Source: Nitrospirillum viridazoti CBAmc
GTDB lineage: Bacteria > Pseudomonadota > Alphaproteobacteria > Azospirillales > Azospirillaceae
DNA length: 64,000 bases
NCBI RefSeq assembly: GCF_000730165.1
Contig: NZ_CP022110.1
Coordinates: forward strand, 860,501-924,500
Direction: 5' to 3'
Numbering within the stretch: position 1 is the stretch's first letter; the number at the start of each line of letters is the position of its first letter. Made by a program: the position numbers and the translations under genes. Below are positions 17,484-27,841 of the stretch, one piece after another. The notes beneath the pieces were generated by a model, which was given only the letters and a program-made list of their open reading frames with translations, did no database searches and was not told the DNA's origin.

Positions 17484-20416
17484 CAATACTTTGCCCGCAC
17501 GCCGAACCGGAAGGTGCGGCCGAAGTCGGTGTAGGTCGCGAAGATGCCGTTGTTCACATACTGGCTCTGGGCCGCACCGGTGACGTTGATGGCCTCCGCC
17601 GTCAGCGTCAGGTGGTCGTCCACCGCGTAGGTCGCGTTCAGGTCCAGGGTGCCGAAGGCCCGATCGTTGACCGAGGACAGGCCGTTGGTGCCCACCTGGT
17701 TCAGGATGTTGCCCGTCCAGCTGTAGGCGGCGCGCACGCCGATGGGGCCTTTCTCATAGAAGGCGGTCAGGTTGTAGCTGTGGCGGGCCACGCCGGCCAG
17801 GTCGGCCTCGAAGAAGCGGCCGGTGGTGATGTCGTGGTAGGTCGCCCCGGAGTTGGTGATGGTGAGGTTGGCCAGGAAGCCCAGGCCGTCGAAGGGGGCG
17901 GGCAGAAAGGTGAACAGCTGCTGATAGGCCAGTTCGCCGCCGATGACATGGGCGCCGCCGCCGTTGACGGGCGCGGTGAGCAGATAGCTCTGCCCGTCCA
18001 CCACCAGCGGGGTCACCTGGTTGAAGGTGAAGGTACTGATGTCCTTGTAGAAGAAGTCGGCGATCAGCGCGCTGCTGCGGGTGAAGTACCACTCGGCCGA
18101 GGCGTCGTACTGCCAGGCCTCGTAGGGGCGCAGCTGCGGGTTGCCGCCGCTGGCGGTGAAGATGGTGTTGGAGGAGTTCAGCGTGATCTGCGGGCCCAGG
18201 CTGGACAGCGACGGCCGGGTGATGACCTTGGAGGCCGCCAGGTGCAACTGCACGTCGGGCTGCAGCTCCAGCACCAGGTTGGCCGAGGGCAGGGCGTTGG
18301 TGTAGATGCGCTCGTACCGCACCGGGATGGCCTTGGTGCCGCTGGTGGCGCTGCCGCTGGACGTCTGGTCGGTGTTGGTGACGCGCACGCCGGCGTCGCC
18401 GCGCAGGGGCAAACCGAACAGGGTGGTGGACAGGCTGGTCATGACGTAGCCGGCGCCGATGGTTTCCGTCACCTTGTAGGAATTGCGCTGATCGGCGGCC
18501 GTCAGCGGCTGGTTCACCACAGCAGGGTCCATGCGGCTGTAGAAGGCGTTGGTGTCCGGCACCAGCCAGGTGCGGGGCAGGGTGCCGGAGGCGTCGGCCA
18601 GGAAGCCGCTGACCGGGAAGCTGTCGTAATAGCTGGCGGGGAAGTACTGGCCGGCGATGTTCTGGGTGATGGTCAGGTCGCGGCGGTCGTAGTCGCGGCC
18701 CCGATCGCGGTACTTGGCGCCCATCTGGATTTTGGAAAAGGGGCCCCAGTCCAGTTCATGCGCCGCGTCGAACTGGATGGCGCCTTCCGTGTCCTTGGCG
18801 TTCTCGGTACGCCATTCCAGGCGGCGGCCCGGCAGCAGGGTGATGGAGTTCAGGTCGGCGGTCAGATAGTTCAGGCTGGGCACGCCATCGTCCGACGACG
18901 GCATGCTGAAGCTGACCTGGCCGGCGGACCCCAGGATGCGGGACCGGCGGATGGGCGTGGGCGTGCCGCTGTCGGCTCGGTTGTAGGCGCCGTCGGCCGA
19001 CAGGGTCCAGCCGGCGATGCGGTATTTGCCGTTCAGCCCCACCTGGTAGTTGGTGTGCAGCAGGTCGGACTCCTCGCGCCCGATCTGCACGCTGACCGGC
19101 GCGGTCGCCGCCACGACAGCGCCATCCCGGATGGACACGCTGCCCGGCACCGCCTTGGATATGGTCCAGTCGGCGGAGTAGGTCTTCTCGTCGTAGTGCA
19201 TGTTCAGCCGGGTGAACAGCACGTCCAGCCCGACTTCCAGATTGTCGTTCGGCGCCCATTGCGCCGCCGCGTTCATGCCCACCCGGCGGCTGTGCTGCAT
19301 CTCCAGGGTCGGGCGCACGCCGCTGGCATCGATGACCGCGCCGCTGTCGGCCTTGCCGTCGCCGTTCGTGTCGATGCCGTTGGGGTAAAGGGTCCAGTTG
19401 CTGCCCAGCACGCGATCCTGGCGCACCGTGCGCTCGTCATACACGGCGGCCAGCAGGACGCCGAAGGTCCTGGCGTCGTTGTTCCAGCTGGTCAGACCGG
19501 AGACGTGGGGATCGGCGGCGTCGGCCAGCTGGGCATAGCTGCCGCTGGCGGAACCGGTGAAGGTCAGGTCGCCCAACTCCAGGGGGCGAAAGGTGCGGAT
19601 GTTCACCAGGCCGCCGATGGCGCCCTCATCCTGGCTGGCCAGGGGGCTTTTCACCACCTCGATGCCCGACACCAGCTCCGACGGCAGGGTATCGAAGCGG
19701 AAGTTGCGCCCCGACTGGCCGCTGTCGCGCACGTTCTCGTTCACCGCCATGCTGCGGCCGTTCAGGGTGGTGACCTCGAAATCGGGCCCCAGGCCGCGGA
19801 TGCGAACGAACAGGCCCTCGCCCCGGTCGCGGGAGATGGTGACGCCCGGGATGTGCTGCATGGCCTCGGCCACGTTCTGGCTGGGGAACTTGCCGATATC
19901 CTCCGCCGAGATGGCGTCCACCACGTTGTCCGCCTGGCGCTTGGTGTCCAAGGCGCGGGTGACGCTGCCGGCGAAGCCGGTGACGATGATCTCTTCCAGC
20001 GGGCTGGCGTCGGCGGTCGCCAGGCTGCTGGCGGCCGTCGCCGCCGGGGCGGCGGTCGCGGCCTTGGCGGCCCCGACCTTCAGCACGACGCTGTCGCCAT
20101 CCAGCGTGTAGTCCAGCCCGGTACCGGCCAGCAGGCGGTCCAGCGCGTCCGGCGTGCTGAAGGCGCCGGTGAGGCCGCCGGTGCGCTTGCCGTCCAGCAG
20201 CACCGGGTCGGCCAGCACCTGCATGCCGGTGGCGCGGGAAAAGGCGTTGAGGGCGGCACGCAGGTCGCCGGCGGCGATGGTGAACTGCGTCACGTTTTGC
20301 GCCGCCGGGGCGGCCGGCGCCGTGGCGGTGAGGGCGGCCGTGGCCAGGGCCAGGGCGGAGGCCGATGCGCGCAGGCGGCGCAGGGCGCGATTGAGCGGCG
20401 TGTCCAGGTTCTTCAT
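17483..20416 (-). CDS. TonB-dependent receptor with N-terminal signalling (STN) domain
   Basis: The 977-residue outer-membrane protein has a signal peptide, then a secretin/TonB short N-terminal domain (QFTIAAGDLRAALNAFSRATG, residues about 45-115) used for cell-surface signalling. It continues with a TonB box region (EEIIVTG), a plug (ALDTKRQADNVVDAISAEDIGKFP in two parts, PGVTISRDRGEG, RGLGPDFEVTTLNGR), and a C-terminal 22-strand barrel ending in FRFGVRAKY with a terminal aromatic. The style matches the Xanthomonas/Caulobacter receptor family often tied to nutrient scavenging. The ATG at 20416 follows GGGGACAAGA. It lies between fecR and the phosphatase gene, all on one strand. Confidence 0.93.
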   Translation of the reverse strand: MKNLDTPLNRALRRLRASASALALATAALTATAPAAPAAQNVTQFTIAAGDLRAALNAFSRATGMQVLADPVLLDGKRTGGLTGAFSTPDALDRLLAGTGLDYTLDGDSVVLKVGAAKAATAAPAATAASSLATADASPLEEIIVTGFAGSVTRALDTKRQADNVVDAISAEDIGKFPSQNVAEAMQHIPGVTISRDRGEGLFVRIRGLGPDFEVTTLNGRSMAVNENVRDSGQSGRNFRFDTLPSELVSGIEVVKSPLASQDEGAIGGLVNIRTFRPLELGDLTFTGSASGSYAQLADAADPHVSGLTSWNNDARTFGVLLAAVYDERTVRQDRVLGSNWTLYPNGIDTNGDGKADSGAVIDASGVRPTLEMQHSRRVGMNAAAQWAPNDNLEVGLDVLFTRLNMHYDEKTYSADWTISKAVPGSVSIRDGAVVAATAPVSVQIGREESDLLHTNYQVGLNGKYRIAGWTLSADGAYNRADSGTPTPIRRSRILGSAGQVSFSMPSSDDGVPSLNYLTADLNSITLLPGRRLEWRTENAKDTEGAIQFDAAHELDWGPFSKIQMGAKYRDRGRDYDRRDLTITQNIAGQYFPASYYDSFPVSGFLADASGTLPRTWLVPDTNAFYSRMDPAVVNQPLTAADQRNSYKVTETIGAGYVMTSLSTTLFGLPLRGDAGVRVTNTDQTSSGSATSGTKAIPVRYERIYTNALPSANLVLELQPDVQLHLAASKVITRPSLSSLGPQITLNSSNTIFTASGGNPQLRPYEAWQYDASAEWYFTRSSALIADFFYKDISTFTFNQVTPLVVDGQSYLLTAPVNGGGAHVIGGELAYQQLFTFLPAPFDGLGFLANLTITNSGATYHDITTGRFFEADLAGVARHSYNLTAFYEKGPIGVRAAYSWTGNILNQVGTNGLSSVNDRAFGTLDLNATYAVDDHLTLTAEAINVTGAAQSQYVNNGIFATYTDFGRTFRFGVRAKY

Positions 20417-20536
20417 TCTTGTCCCCAAATCCCGTGGCCACGTCCCCCCGTGGACGCGACCTCGGGCCGGAAGACGACCGGCGGTCCGGAAACCGGACAT
20501 CGAATTTTATGAAGCTTATAAGACGGGGCTCGGGGC
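20417..20536 (-). promoter_or_regulatory. Intergenic region between fecR-type gene and TonB receptor gene
   Basis: The 120-base gap contains a 6-bp hairpin (20484-20489 with 20493-20498, loop AAA) and an AT-rich near-palindrome (TTAT at 20507-20510, AAGCTT at 20512-20517, ATAA at 20518-20521). In FecI-type systems the cognate promoter of the receptor gene sits here; I could not assign -35 and -10 boxes with confidence. Confidence 0.35.
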
Positions 20537-21532
20537 TCAGGCCGCGGGAACCAGCAGCAGCCGGTCGGCCTGCCGGTCCACGGTGAAGCCATGCACCCGG
20601 CCCAGCGTGGCCAGCAGCCGCGCGGGATTATCCAGGCGGAAGCGGCCGGAGATCTGCCGCGTCGCCAGGCGGCTGTCGGTCAGCACGATGGGCAGCGCGC
20701 TGCGGCGGCTCAACCTTTCCGCCAAGCGGCCCAGGGTGATGCCCTCCGTCTCCAGCCAGCCTTGGCGCCAGTCCTCGGCGGCGGGGTTGAAGTCCGCCAG
20801 GGACTGGAGCTGGCCGTTGTGCACGGCGGCGCGCTGGCCAGCCGTCAATTCCCGGCCCGTGCCGGCGCCGGCGGCGGTGAAGCGCACTCGGCCGCGGTAA
20901 ACCGACAGTTCCACCACGTCGCGCGTCAGGTCGACGTCGAAGGCGGTGCCCAGCACGGTGATGGCGGCGCGGCCGCCAGCCTCGATTTCGAAGGGCCGGT
21001 CGCTGTCATGCGCCACGTCGAAATAGGCCTCCCCCCGGCTCAGGGTCAGCCAGCGATGGCCGTGGCCCAGGCGCGCCTCAACCACCGTGTCGCCGTTGAG
21101 GTTGAGGGCCGTGCCATCGGGCAGGGTGACGGTGCGGCCTTGGCCGCCGGCCGTCTCATAGCGCAGCGGTGTCGCCATGTAGCGGTCGACGTTGGGCCAG
21201 ACGACAATCAGCGCCAACGCGGCGCAGGCCGCCAGGGCCAGGCCGGGCAGCAGGCGCCGCGCCCGGGGGATCGTCCGGGGGACTGCACGGGACGCGGGCC
21301 GGCGGGCTGCGCGCGGCGCGGCGTTCAGCCCGGCCATCGCCTCGGCCAGGGCGGGGTCCTCCAGGGTGGCGTGCAGCGCCTGATAGCTGTCGCGATGGCC
21401 AGGGTCGGCCGCCAGCCAGGCCTGGAAGGCGGCTTCCTCCTCGGGCGTCAGGGGCGCGTCGGCACGGCGCAGCGCCCAGCGGGCCGCCTCTTCCACCGGG
21501 CTGGGGTTCCAGACAACGCGACGCTCGGCCAT
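20537..21532 (-). CDS. FecR-type anti-sigma factor / transmembrane regulator
   Basis: FecR proteins sit in the inner membrane, contact the STN domain of a TonB receptor in the periplasm, and activate or restrain the partner sigma factor. The 331-residue product has the cytoplasmic DUF4880-like start (AARWALRRADAPLTPEEEAAFQAWLAADPGHRDSY), one transmembrane helix (LLPGLALAACAALALIVVW, about residue 100), and the FecR periplasmic domain (TLPDGTALNLNGDTVVEARL, RGEAYFDVAHDSDRPFEIEAGG). The ATG at 21532 overlaps the sigma-factor stop by one base. Confidence 0.93.
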   Translation of the reverse strand: MAERRVVWNPSPVEEAARWALRRADAPLTPEEEAAFQAWLAADPGHRDSYQALHATLEDPALAEAMAGLNAAPRAARRPASRAVPRTIPRARRLLPGLALAACAALALIVVWPNVDRYMATPLRYETAGGQGRTVTLPDGTALNLNGDTVVEARLGHGHRWLTLSRGEAYFDVAHDSDRPFEIEAGGRAAITVLGTAFDVDLTRDVVELSVYRGRVRFTAAGAGTGRELTAGQRAAVHNGQLQSLADFNPAAEDWRQGWLETEGITLGRLAERLSRRSALPIVLTDSRLATRQISGRFRLDNPARLLATLGRVHGFTVDRQADRLLLVPAA

Positions 21533-22047
21533 CACGGCAATTCCTCCTGCCGCGTGGCGCGGGGGCGGGCGCGCTCACTGCGGGACATCTCCTGGTGCAG
21601 CCATTCCAAGGCGCGCACCACATGCTTTTCAGCCGCCGCCTCGCTGATGTCCAGCGTCTGGGCGATGTCGCGCAGGCTTTCCCCTTTCAGCCGGCGGCGG
21701 ACGAAGACCTCGCGGCGCAGGGGCGGCATGGCATCCAGCGCCCGTTGAAAGGCGGCGACGCGCTGACGATGCATGATCACCTCTTCCGCCCGGGGCGCTT
21801 CGCAGGGCAGGTCGTTGCCCAACTCCTCGGTGGACGCCCGGCGGCTGGCGCGGAAATGATCGCGCACCAGATTCTGGGCGATGCGGAAGCATAGGGCGGC
21901 GCTGTCGCCCACCGTGCTTTTCAGCCGGTAGGTGAACAGACGGATGAAGGTTTCCTGCACCAGGTCTTCGCTGACCCAGGGATCCCCCACGCGGCGCATG
22001 ATGAACCGGTAAAGGCTGGTACGTTCTGGAAGCGAATCCTCGGTCAT
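21532..22047 (-). CDS. ECF sigma factor, FecI-type
   Basis: The 171-residue product has only sigma regions 2 and 4. Region 2 is visible as WVSEDLVQETFIRLFTY and region 4 as LPPLRREVFVRRRLKGESLRDIAQTLDISEAAAEKHVVRAL in the form AMPPLRREVF onward. Such factors direct polymerase to the promoter of the partner receptor gene once FecR relays the signal. It is the first gene of the sigma-fecR-receptor-phosphatase unit. Iron is the usual signal for this class, but the phosphatase partner makes another nutrient possible. Confidence 0.92.
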   Translation of the reverse strand: MTEDSLPERTSLYRFIMRRVGDPWVSEDLVQETFIRLFTYRLKSTVGDSAALCFRIAQNLVRDHFRASRRASTEELGNDLPCEAPRAEEVIMHRQRVAAFQRALDAMPPLRREVFVRRRLKGESLRDIAQTLDISEAAAEKHVVRALEWLHQEMSRSERARPRATRQEELP

Positions 22048-22144
22048 GGCGTGCGCCTTTGGCCTTCGATGGCGCGGCCTCTATCACCAACCGCCACCAA
22101 TTGCGACCTCCGGCGCGTGACATTCTCATGACCGGCACCTCACC

Positions 22145-22924
22145 TTAAGGCGGAGGGGGCGCCGGCAGCAGGTGGGCCGCGACGGTGGTTTCGAAGCCTT
22201 GGTCTCGGGCGATTTCACCGGCGGGCGCGACGGTCCATGGCCAGGTGGCCAGCGGCTCCCCCGGCAGTGTCAGGCCGAACAAGGGGTCCTCGACCCTTTG
22301 GATGCGGCCTTGGCCGTCCAGCCACCGCCGCTCCACATCCGCCAGGATCAGGCACGGTGCGGCCAGGCGCGCGACATGGTCCAGGTGCGCCCGCACGATG
22401 TCCGCCGCCAGGACATCGGCCGCCGTTTCCCCGTCCTGCGCCGCCACCAGGCTGCGCGCCGCCAGCGGCAACTGCGAGGCCAGATTCAGGGAAAGAACCA
22501 GGTCCGGTGCTGTGTCGGCGTACGCGTCGCAATAGGGATTCAGTGGCCGGCCGGCAACGATGTCGGCCACCGTCCCCGTCAGATCCACCAGGTCCAGCGT
22601 GATTTTGGGATCGCGCCAGGCGCGCCACCGGGCTTCCGGCCCGTGGGCGATGTCGGCCAGGATGATGCGGCCGAAGCGGGGCGTCAGGATGTCCAGCGGC
22701 AGGTCCAGCAATGGCCCGGACCCCAGCACCAGCAGGGTGCCGCCCCGGCCGAAGCGCTGTGCCGCCTGCGCCACCGCGCGGTGGCTGTTGGCCAGATGGG
22801 ACGCCCACGCGACGCGCTGGCGCCGGGCCCGCGCCGTGATGGCGGCGGACTCGTGATGATAGCCCAGCCGCCGGGCGGCGGGTGAGCAGAGCGTCAGCCG
22901 GCTGGCGATCCATTCCCTAAGCAT
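22145..22924 (-). CDS. SAM-dependent methyltransferase-like protein of unknown substrate
   Basis: The 259-residue product has a Rossmann-type motif I (GGTLLVLGSGPLLDLPLDIL, about residues 61-80) and an acidic motif II end (RIILADIAHG), followed by LDLVDLTGTV and PDLVLSLNLASQLP at motif IV position. These support a class I methyltransferase fold. It has no recognisable substrate domain. It lies downstream of mlaC on the same strand, 99 bases away, but that does not define its job. The absence of a clear GxGxG (it reads GSGPL) makes enzymatic activity uncertain. Confidence 0.6.
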   Translation of the reverse strand: MLREWIASRLTLCSPAARRLGYHHESAAITARARRQRVAWASHLANSHRAVAQAAQRFGRGGTLLVLGSGPLLDLPLDILTPRFGRIILADIAHGPEARWRAWRDPKITLDLVDLTGTVADIVAGRPLNPYCDAYADTAPDLVLSLNLASQLPLAARSLVAAQDGETAADVLAADIVRAHLDHVARLAAPCLILADVERRWLDGQGRIQRVEDPLFGLTLPGEPLATWPWTVAPAGEIARDQGFETTVAAHLLPAPPPP

Positions 22925-23023
22925 GACGGAAGGCTACGGCGCCCCGCGCCAAAAGAAAATGGCGCCCCGGGGTCGTTGCCTCGGGACGCCATTCCAACTG
23001 CCAATTCTCTCGGATGCCGGCCT

Positions 23024-23677
23024 TTACTGGGCCACGCCGGCGTTGGCCTTCTGAATCCGGTCGCGCAGGGCTTCCAGCAGGGCGTTGAAGTCGCCGCCAT
23101 GGCTTTCGATCACCGACGCGAACTCCGACCGCTGGGTCAGGCTCATGCTGACGTTTTCCACCACCACGTCGATGATGCGGAAGCTGCCATCCTTGGACCG
23201 CAGGCGCCAATCGACGTTCACCGCCGGTCCGTTGGAACGGACCACCTGGCTGTTGACGATGGCATCCTTCTCGCCATCCGGCTGCGCGGCGCCGACCTTG
23301 AAGGTCTCGCCCGCGTACTGGCTGAAGCGCTCTGAATAGACCGAGACGATCATGGTCTGGAACAGCTTCATGTATTCCTGGCGCTGGGCGTCATTGGCGA
23401 CGTTCCAGTAGCGGCCCAGGACGAAGCGGCCGATGGTCTGCAGGTCGAAGTTCTGCTGCAGCAGTTGGGTGAAGGTGGACTGGACCTCCGCCTTCGAGGC
23501 GCCAGGCTTGGACAGGACGCCGATGGCCTTGTCGCCCAGGCCCTGGACGAACTTCACGGCGGCACCGGCATCCGCGGCGGCCTGGGCGGGGGTGGCGAGC
23601 GGCAAGCCCAGGGACAGGGCAAGGCCCATCGTGGCGGTGCCGAGCAAAAGGGTGCGGCGCGTCAGCATGTTGGTCAT
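23024..23677 (-). CDS. mlaC: Phospholipid-binding protein MlaC
   Basis: MlaC ferries phospholipids across the periplasm between MlaA in the outer membrane and the MlaFEDB transporter. The 217-residue product has a signal sequence that includes a twin arginine (TRRTLLLGTATMGLALSLGLPLATPAQA) and the MlaC/Ttg2D fold signature FDLQTIGRFVLGRYWNVAND, followed by YSERFSQYAGETFKV and WRLRSKDGSFRIIDVVVENVSM. Length is normal. It lies 136 bases downstream of mlaA on the same strand. The ABC components mlaFEDB are not in this window. Confidence 0.92.
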   Translation of the reverse strand: MTNMLTRRTLLLGTATMGLALSLGLPLATPAQAAADAGAAVKFVQGLGDKAIGVLSKPGASKAEVQSTFTQLLQQNFDLQTIGRFVLGRYWNVANDAQRQEYMKLFQTMIVSVYSERFSQYAGETFKVGAAQPDGEKDAIVNSQVVRSNGPAVNVDWRLRSKDGSFRIIDVVVENVSMSLTQRSEFASVIESHGGDFNALLEALRDRIQKANAGVAQ

Positions 23678-23813
23678 GGCCTTGTTGATCTCTTCGTGTG
23701 TCAGGACAGTCTGTCGGGGACGGGAACGGATGCAGTGATGGGTGTCACGGCGGGGCAGTACAGTTTCAACACCCGACCGATGCCGGTGATCCCCGGAGCC
23801 CGGCGCCTTTCTA

Positions 23814-24620
23814 TTACGGGTCAGGGTTCTGGGAGTAGTCGGGAATGCTGGGGTATTGGCGCGGATCTGCCTTGCCGTTCAGGACATAGCCATCACGCTG
23901 CTGCCGGTAGGCGGCGCGTATGGCGGCGTAATAGTCGACGCTGTTCTTGCGCAAATCGTCCAGCGCCTCGAAATAGGTCGAACGCACGTCCAGCACCGTC
24001 AGGCCCACGCGGGTATAGTTGGCCCAGTCATTGTTGGTGTTGCTGGACACGCGGGTGACCGGGTCACCCCATGCTTCAAGGCCGAAGCCCACGGCGTCGC
24101 GGACGGATGAGGCGCCCAGGAAGGGCAACACCAGGTAGGGCCCCTCGTCTATGCCCCAGACGGCGAAGGTCTGGCTCAGGCTCTCGTAATGATAGGGGAT
24201 GCCATTGGCCGCGGCCACGTCCACCAGGCCGCCGATGCCTACCGTGGAGTTGATGACGAAGCGTTCCACGGTCACGCCGGCGCCATCCCAGTCGCCCTGC
24301 AGCAGGTTGTTGGCCAGGGTGAGGGGGGAGCGCACGTTGTTCAGCACGTTGGACACGGCGTCGCGCAGCGCCGGCGGGATGGCCCAGCGGTAGGCCTGGG
24401 CCACGGGGCGCAGCACGGCTTGGTCCACCTGGTCGTTGAACCAGAAGATGCCCCGGTTCATGCCTTCCAACGGGTCGTTAGCCTCGGGCCCCGCGAGGGC
24501 CGGGTGCTGGGGCGTGCCATCGGGATTGTGGGCACAGGCCGAGACGCCCAGTAGCATCCCCACCGCAAGTAATGCGGGGGCCAATCGCCGCCGCCGGTTC
24601 GCAAGGAGCCATGTCGGCAT
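23814..24620 (-). CDS. mlaA: Outer-membrane lipoprotein MlaA (VacJ)
   Basis: MlaA removes mislocalised phospholipids from the outer leaflet of the outer membrane and passes them to MlaC. From the ATG at 24620 the 268-residue product has a lipoprotein signal ending in LLGVSAC (lipidated cysteine 29) and the family core DPLEGMNRGIFWFNDQVDQAVLRP, then FVINSTVGIGGLVDVA and WGIDEGPYLVLPFLGASSVRDAVG. An in-frame ATG at 24668 would lengthen the signal peptide to 45 residues and is less likely; neither start has a strong ribosome binding site. Confidence 0.93.
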   Translation of the reverse strand: MPTWLLANRRRRLAPALLAVGMLLGVSACAHNPDGTPQHPALAGPEANDPLEGMNRGIFWFNDQVDQAVLRPVAQAYRWAIPPALRDAVSNVLNNVRSPLTLANNLLQGDWDGAGVTVERFVINSTVGIGGLVDVAAANGIPYHYESLSQTFAVWGIDEGPYLVLPFLGASSVRDAVGFGLEAWGDPVTRVSSNTNNDWANYTRVGLTVLDVRSTYFEALDDLRKNSVDYYAAIRAAYRQQRDGYVLNGKADPRQYPSIPDYSQNPDP

Positions 24621-24998
24621 GAAAGAAACCAAGGGCCCGCCCTGCGGGATCGGCGACATCAGGCGCATGCGTCAACCCACGGTTAAGTTGGTTATTGATG
24701 AATGATTGGCATACTTTGTGGCCAAATCCAGGCGCCACTAAGAGGTGGGCCAAGGTGGGGCCATTTTCTATCTGACCTTCGATATAGGGGTCGGCCATCG
24801 AACGAGTGGGGCGGACGAGCGGGGTGGCGCACCCACGTTTTCGGGCCGGCGCTGGGATGTAGGCCATTATACCGCCTTGCCCGTCACCCGTGTGGCGCGT
24901 TGGTCGTCTCGTATCGTTGTCATTATTCTCTCGCATAAAGACATCTTTATATGTACAAATGATCCCCTAGACTGCGGTGGCATGGGGATCGTTGGACC
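24621..24998. other. Divergent intergenic region mlaA / ArsR-type regulator
   Basis: This 378-base gap has no supportable gene. It must hold the mlaA promoter on the minus side and the promoter of the regulator-metF unit on the plus side. The one clear element is the palindromic operator at 24935-24950, entered separately. The last 100 bases are clearly AT-richer than the surroundings. Confidence 0.6.
24935..24950 (+). promoter_or_regulatory. Palindromic operator upstream of the ArsR-type regulator and metF
   Basis: ATAAAGA-CA-TCTTTAT is a perfect 7-bp inverted repeat with a two-base spacer, 48 bases before the regulator ATG. The same sequence occurs in the same orientation relative to transcription upstream of metH (32357-32372). 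Dyads of this size are typical of ArsR-family operators, so autoregulation is inferred. Confidence 0.8.
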
Positions 24999-26929
<1,931 letters not shown>

Positions 26930-27130
26930 GCGTGCCCGAAATCGCGAACCCGCAGTCGCGGTCCCAAAATCCGGATGATGCCACCGCGTCGCCACGGGCT
27001 CGCCATTCTCGTGGCTTTAGGTTAAATCCGCCGGCAGGCATTCTTGCAAACGATGATTGCAAGGAATTGGGCCGGTACTGACTTGATCCGGCGGGCACGC
27101 CCGCTGGTCCGGACGACAGGGTGGACCGTC

Positions 27131-27832
27131 ATGACACGATTGATGCACCGAGTGATGGGGGCGGCCGTGCTGGCCGGCACCCTGATGACCGCTGGCGGTG
27201 CGCTGGCGGGGGAAATCACCCTGTACTCCGAAGCCTTCTTCCGGGGCGAGGCGCTGACCATCCGCGACGGCGTGGAAAACCTGGCCGACATGGGGCGCTG
27301 GAACGACCGCGCCAAATCCATGATCGTGCGCTCGGGCGAGTGGGAGGTGTGCAAGGACTCCGGCTTCCGCAACTGCAAGCGCGTGGGGCGCGGCACCCGG
27401 ATCGGCGATTTGGGCGAGATCGGGCTGTACAACGCCGTCTCCTCCGCCCGGCAGATCGATGGCCGCTACTACCAGCCGGAACCGCCTCCGCCGCCCGTCT
27501 ACGACCCGCCGCCCCCGCCCTCATACGGCCCACCGCCCGGTTATGGCGGCGGCATCACCTGGAACAATGCTCCCTCGGGCCCGCCGGCCTATGACCAGCC
27601 ACCGCCCCCACCGCCCAGTTATGGTGGTGGCGTCACCTGGAATGACGACCGGCGGGACGGCCCCCCGCCCATGGGCGACTGCCGCCGCCGCATCTATGAC
27701 GCCTTCGTCCAGCGCTTCGGCCCGCCGGGCGACGTCAATTTCCGGGGTGAGGAGTGGGAAGGCCGCATCTTCTGGAATGGGGATCGCTGGCACTATCGCT
27801 GCACGCCGGAGCAGATCAACATCTGGCAGTGA
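27131..27832 (+). CDS. Secreted beta/gamma-crystallin-like protein with Pro-rich linker
   Basis: The 233-residue product has a signal peptide (MHRVMGAAVLAGTLMTAGGALA within the first 27 residues). It is followed by a beta/gamma-crystallin-like Greek-key region (EITLYSEAFFRGEALTIRDG, GRWNDRAKSMIVRSGEWEVC, GLYNAVSSARQI). Next comes a Pro/Tyr/Gly-rich linker that twice repeats a GGGxTWN unit, and finally a short domain with DCRRRIYDAFVQRFG and WNGDRWHYRC. These folds bind calcium or act structurally in other bacteria; function here is unknown. ATG at 27131 follows AGGGTGGA. Confidence 0.75.
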   Translation: MTRLMHRVMGAAVLAGTLMTAGGALAGEITLYSEAFFRGEALTIRDGVENLADMGRWNDRAKSMIVRSGEWEVCKDSGFRNCKRVGRGTRIGDLGEIGLYNAVSSARQIDGRYYQPEPPPPPVYDPPPPPSYGPPPGYGGGITWNNAPSGPPAYDQPPPPPPSYGGGVTWNDDRRDGPPPMGDCRRRIYDAFVQRFGPPGDVNFRGEEWEGRIFWNGDRWHYRCTPEQINIWQ

Positions 27833-27841
27833 TGATGGGGG

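Noticed and set aside
17612-20512. A 966-codon frame on the plus strand across the TonB receptor
   Set aside because: Composition typical of an antisense shadow; the minus-strand receptor with plug and barrel motifs is the real gene.
27044-27062. Two TTGCAA sites 13 bases apart upstream of the crystallin-like genes as an operator
   Set aside because: Six-base palindromes this short occur often by chance, and no second copy of the pair was seen near other genes.
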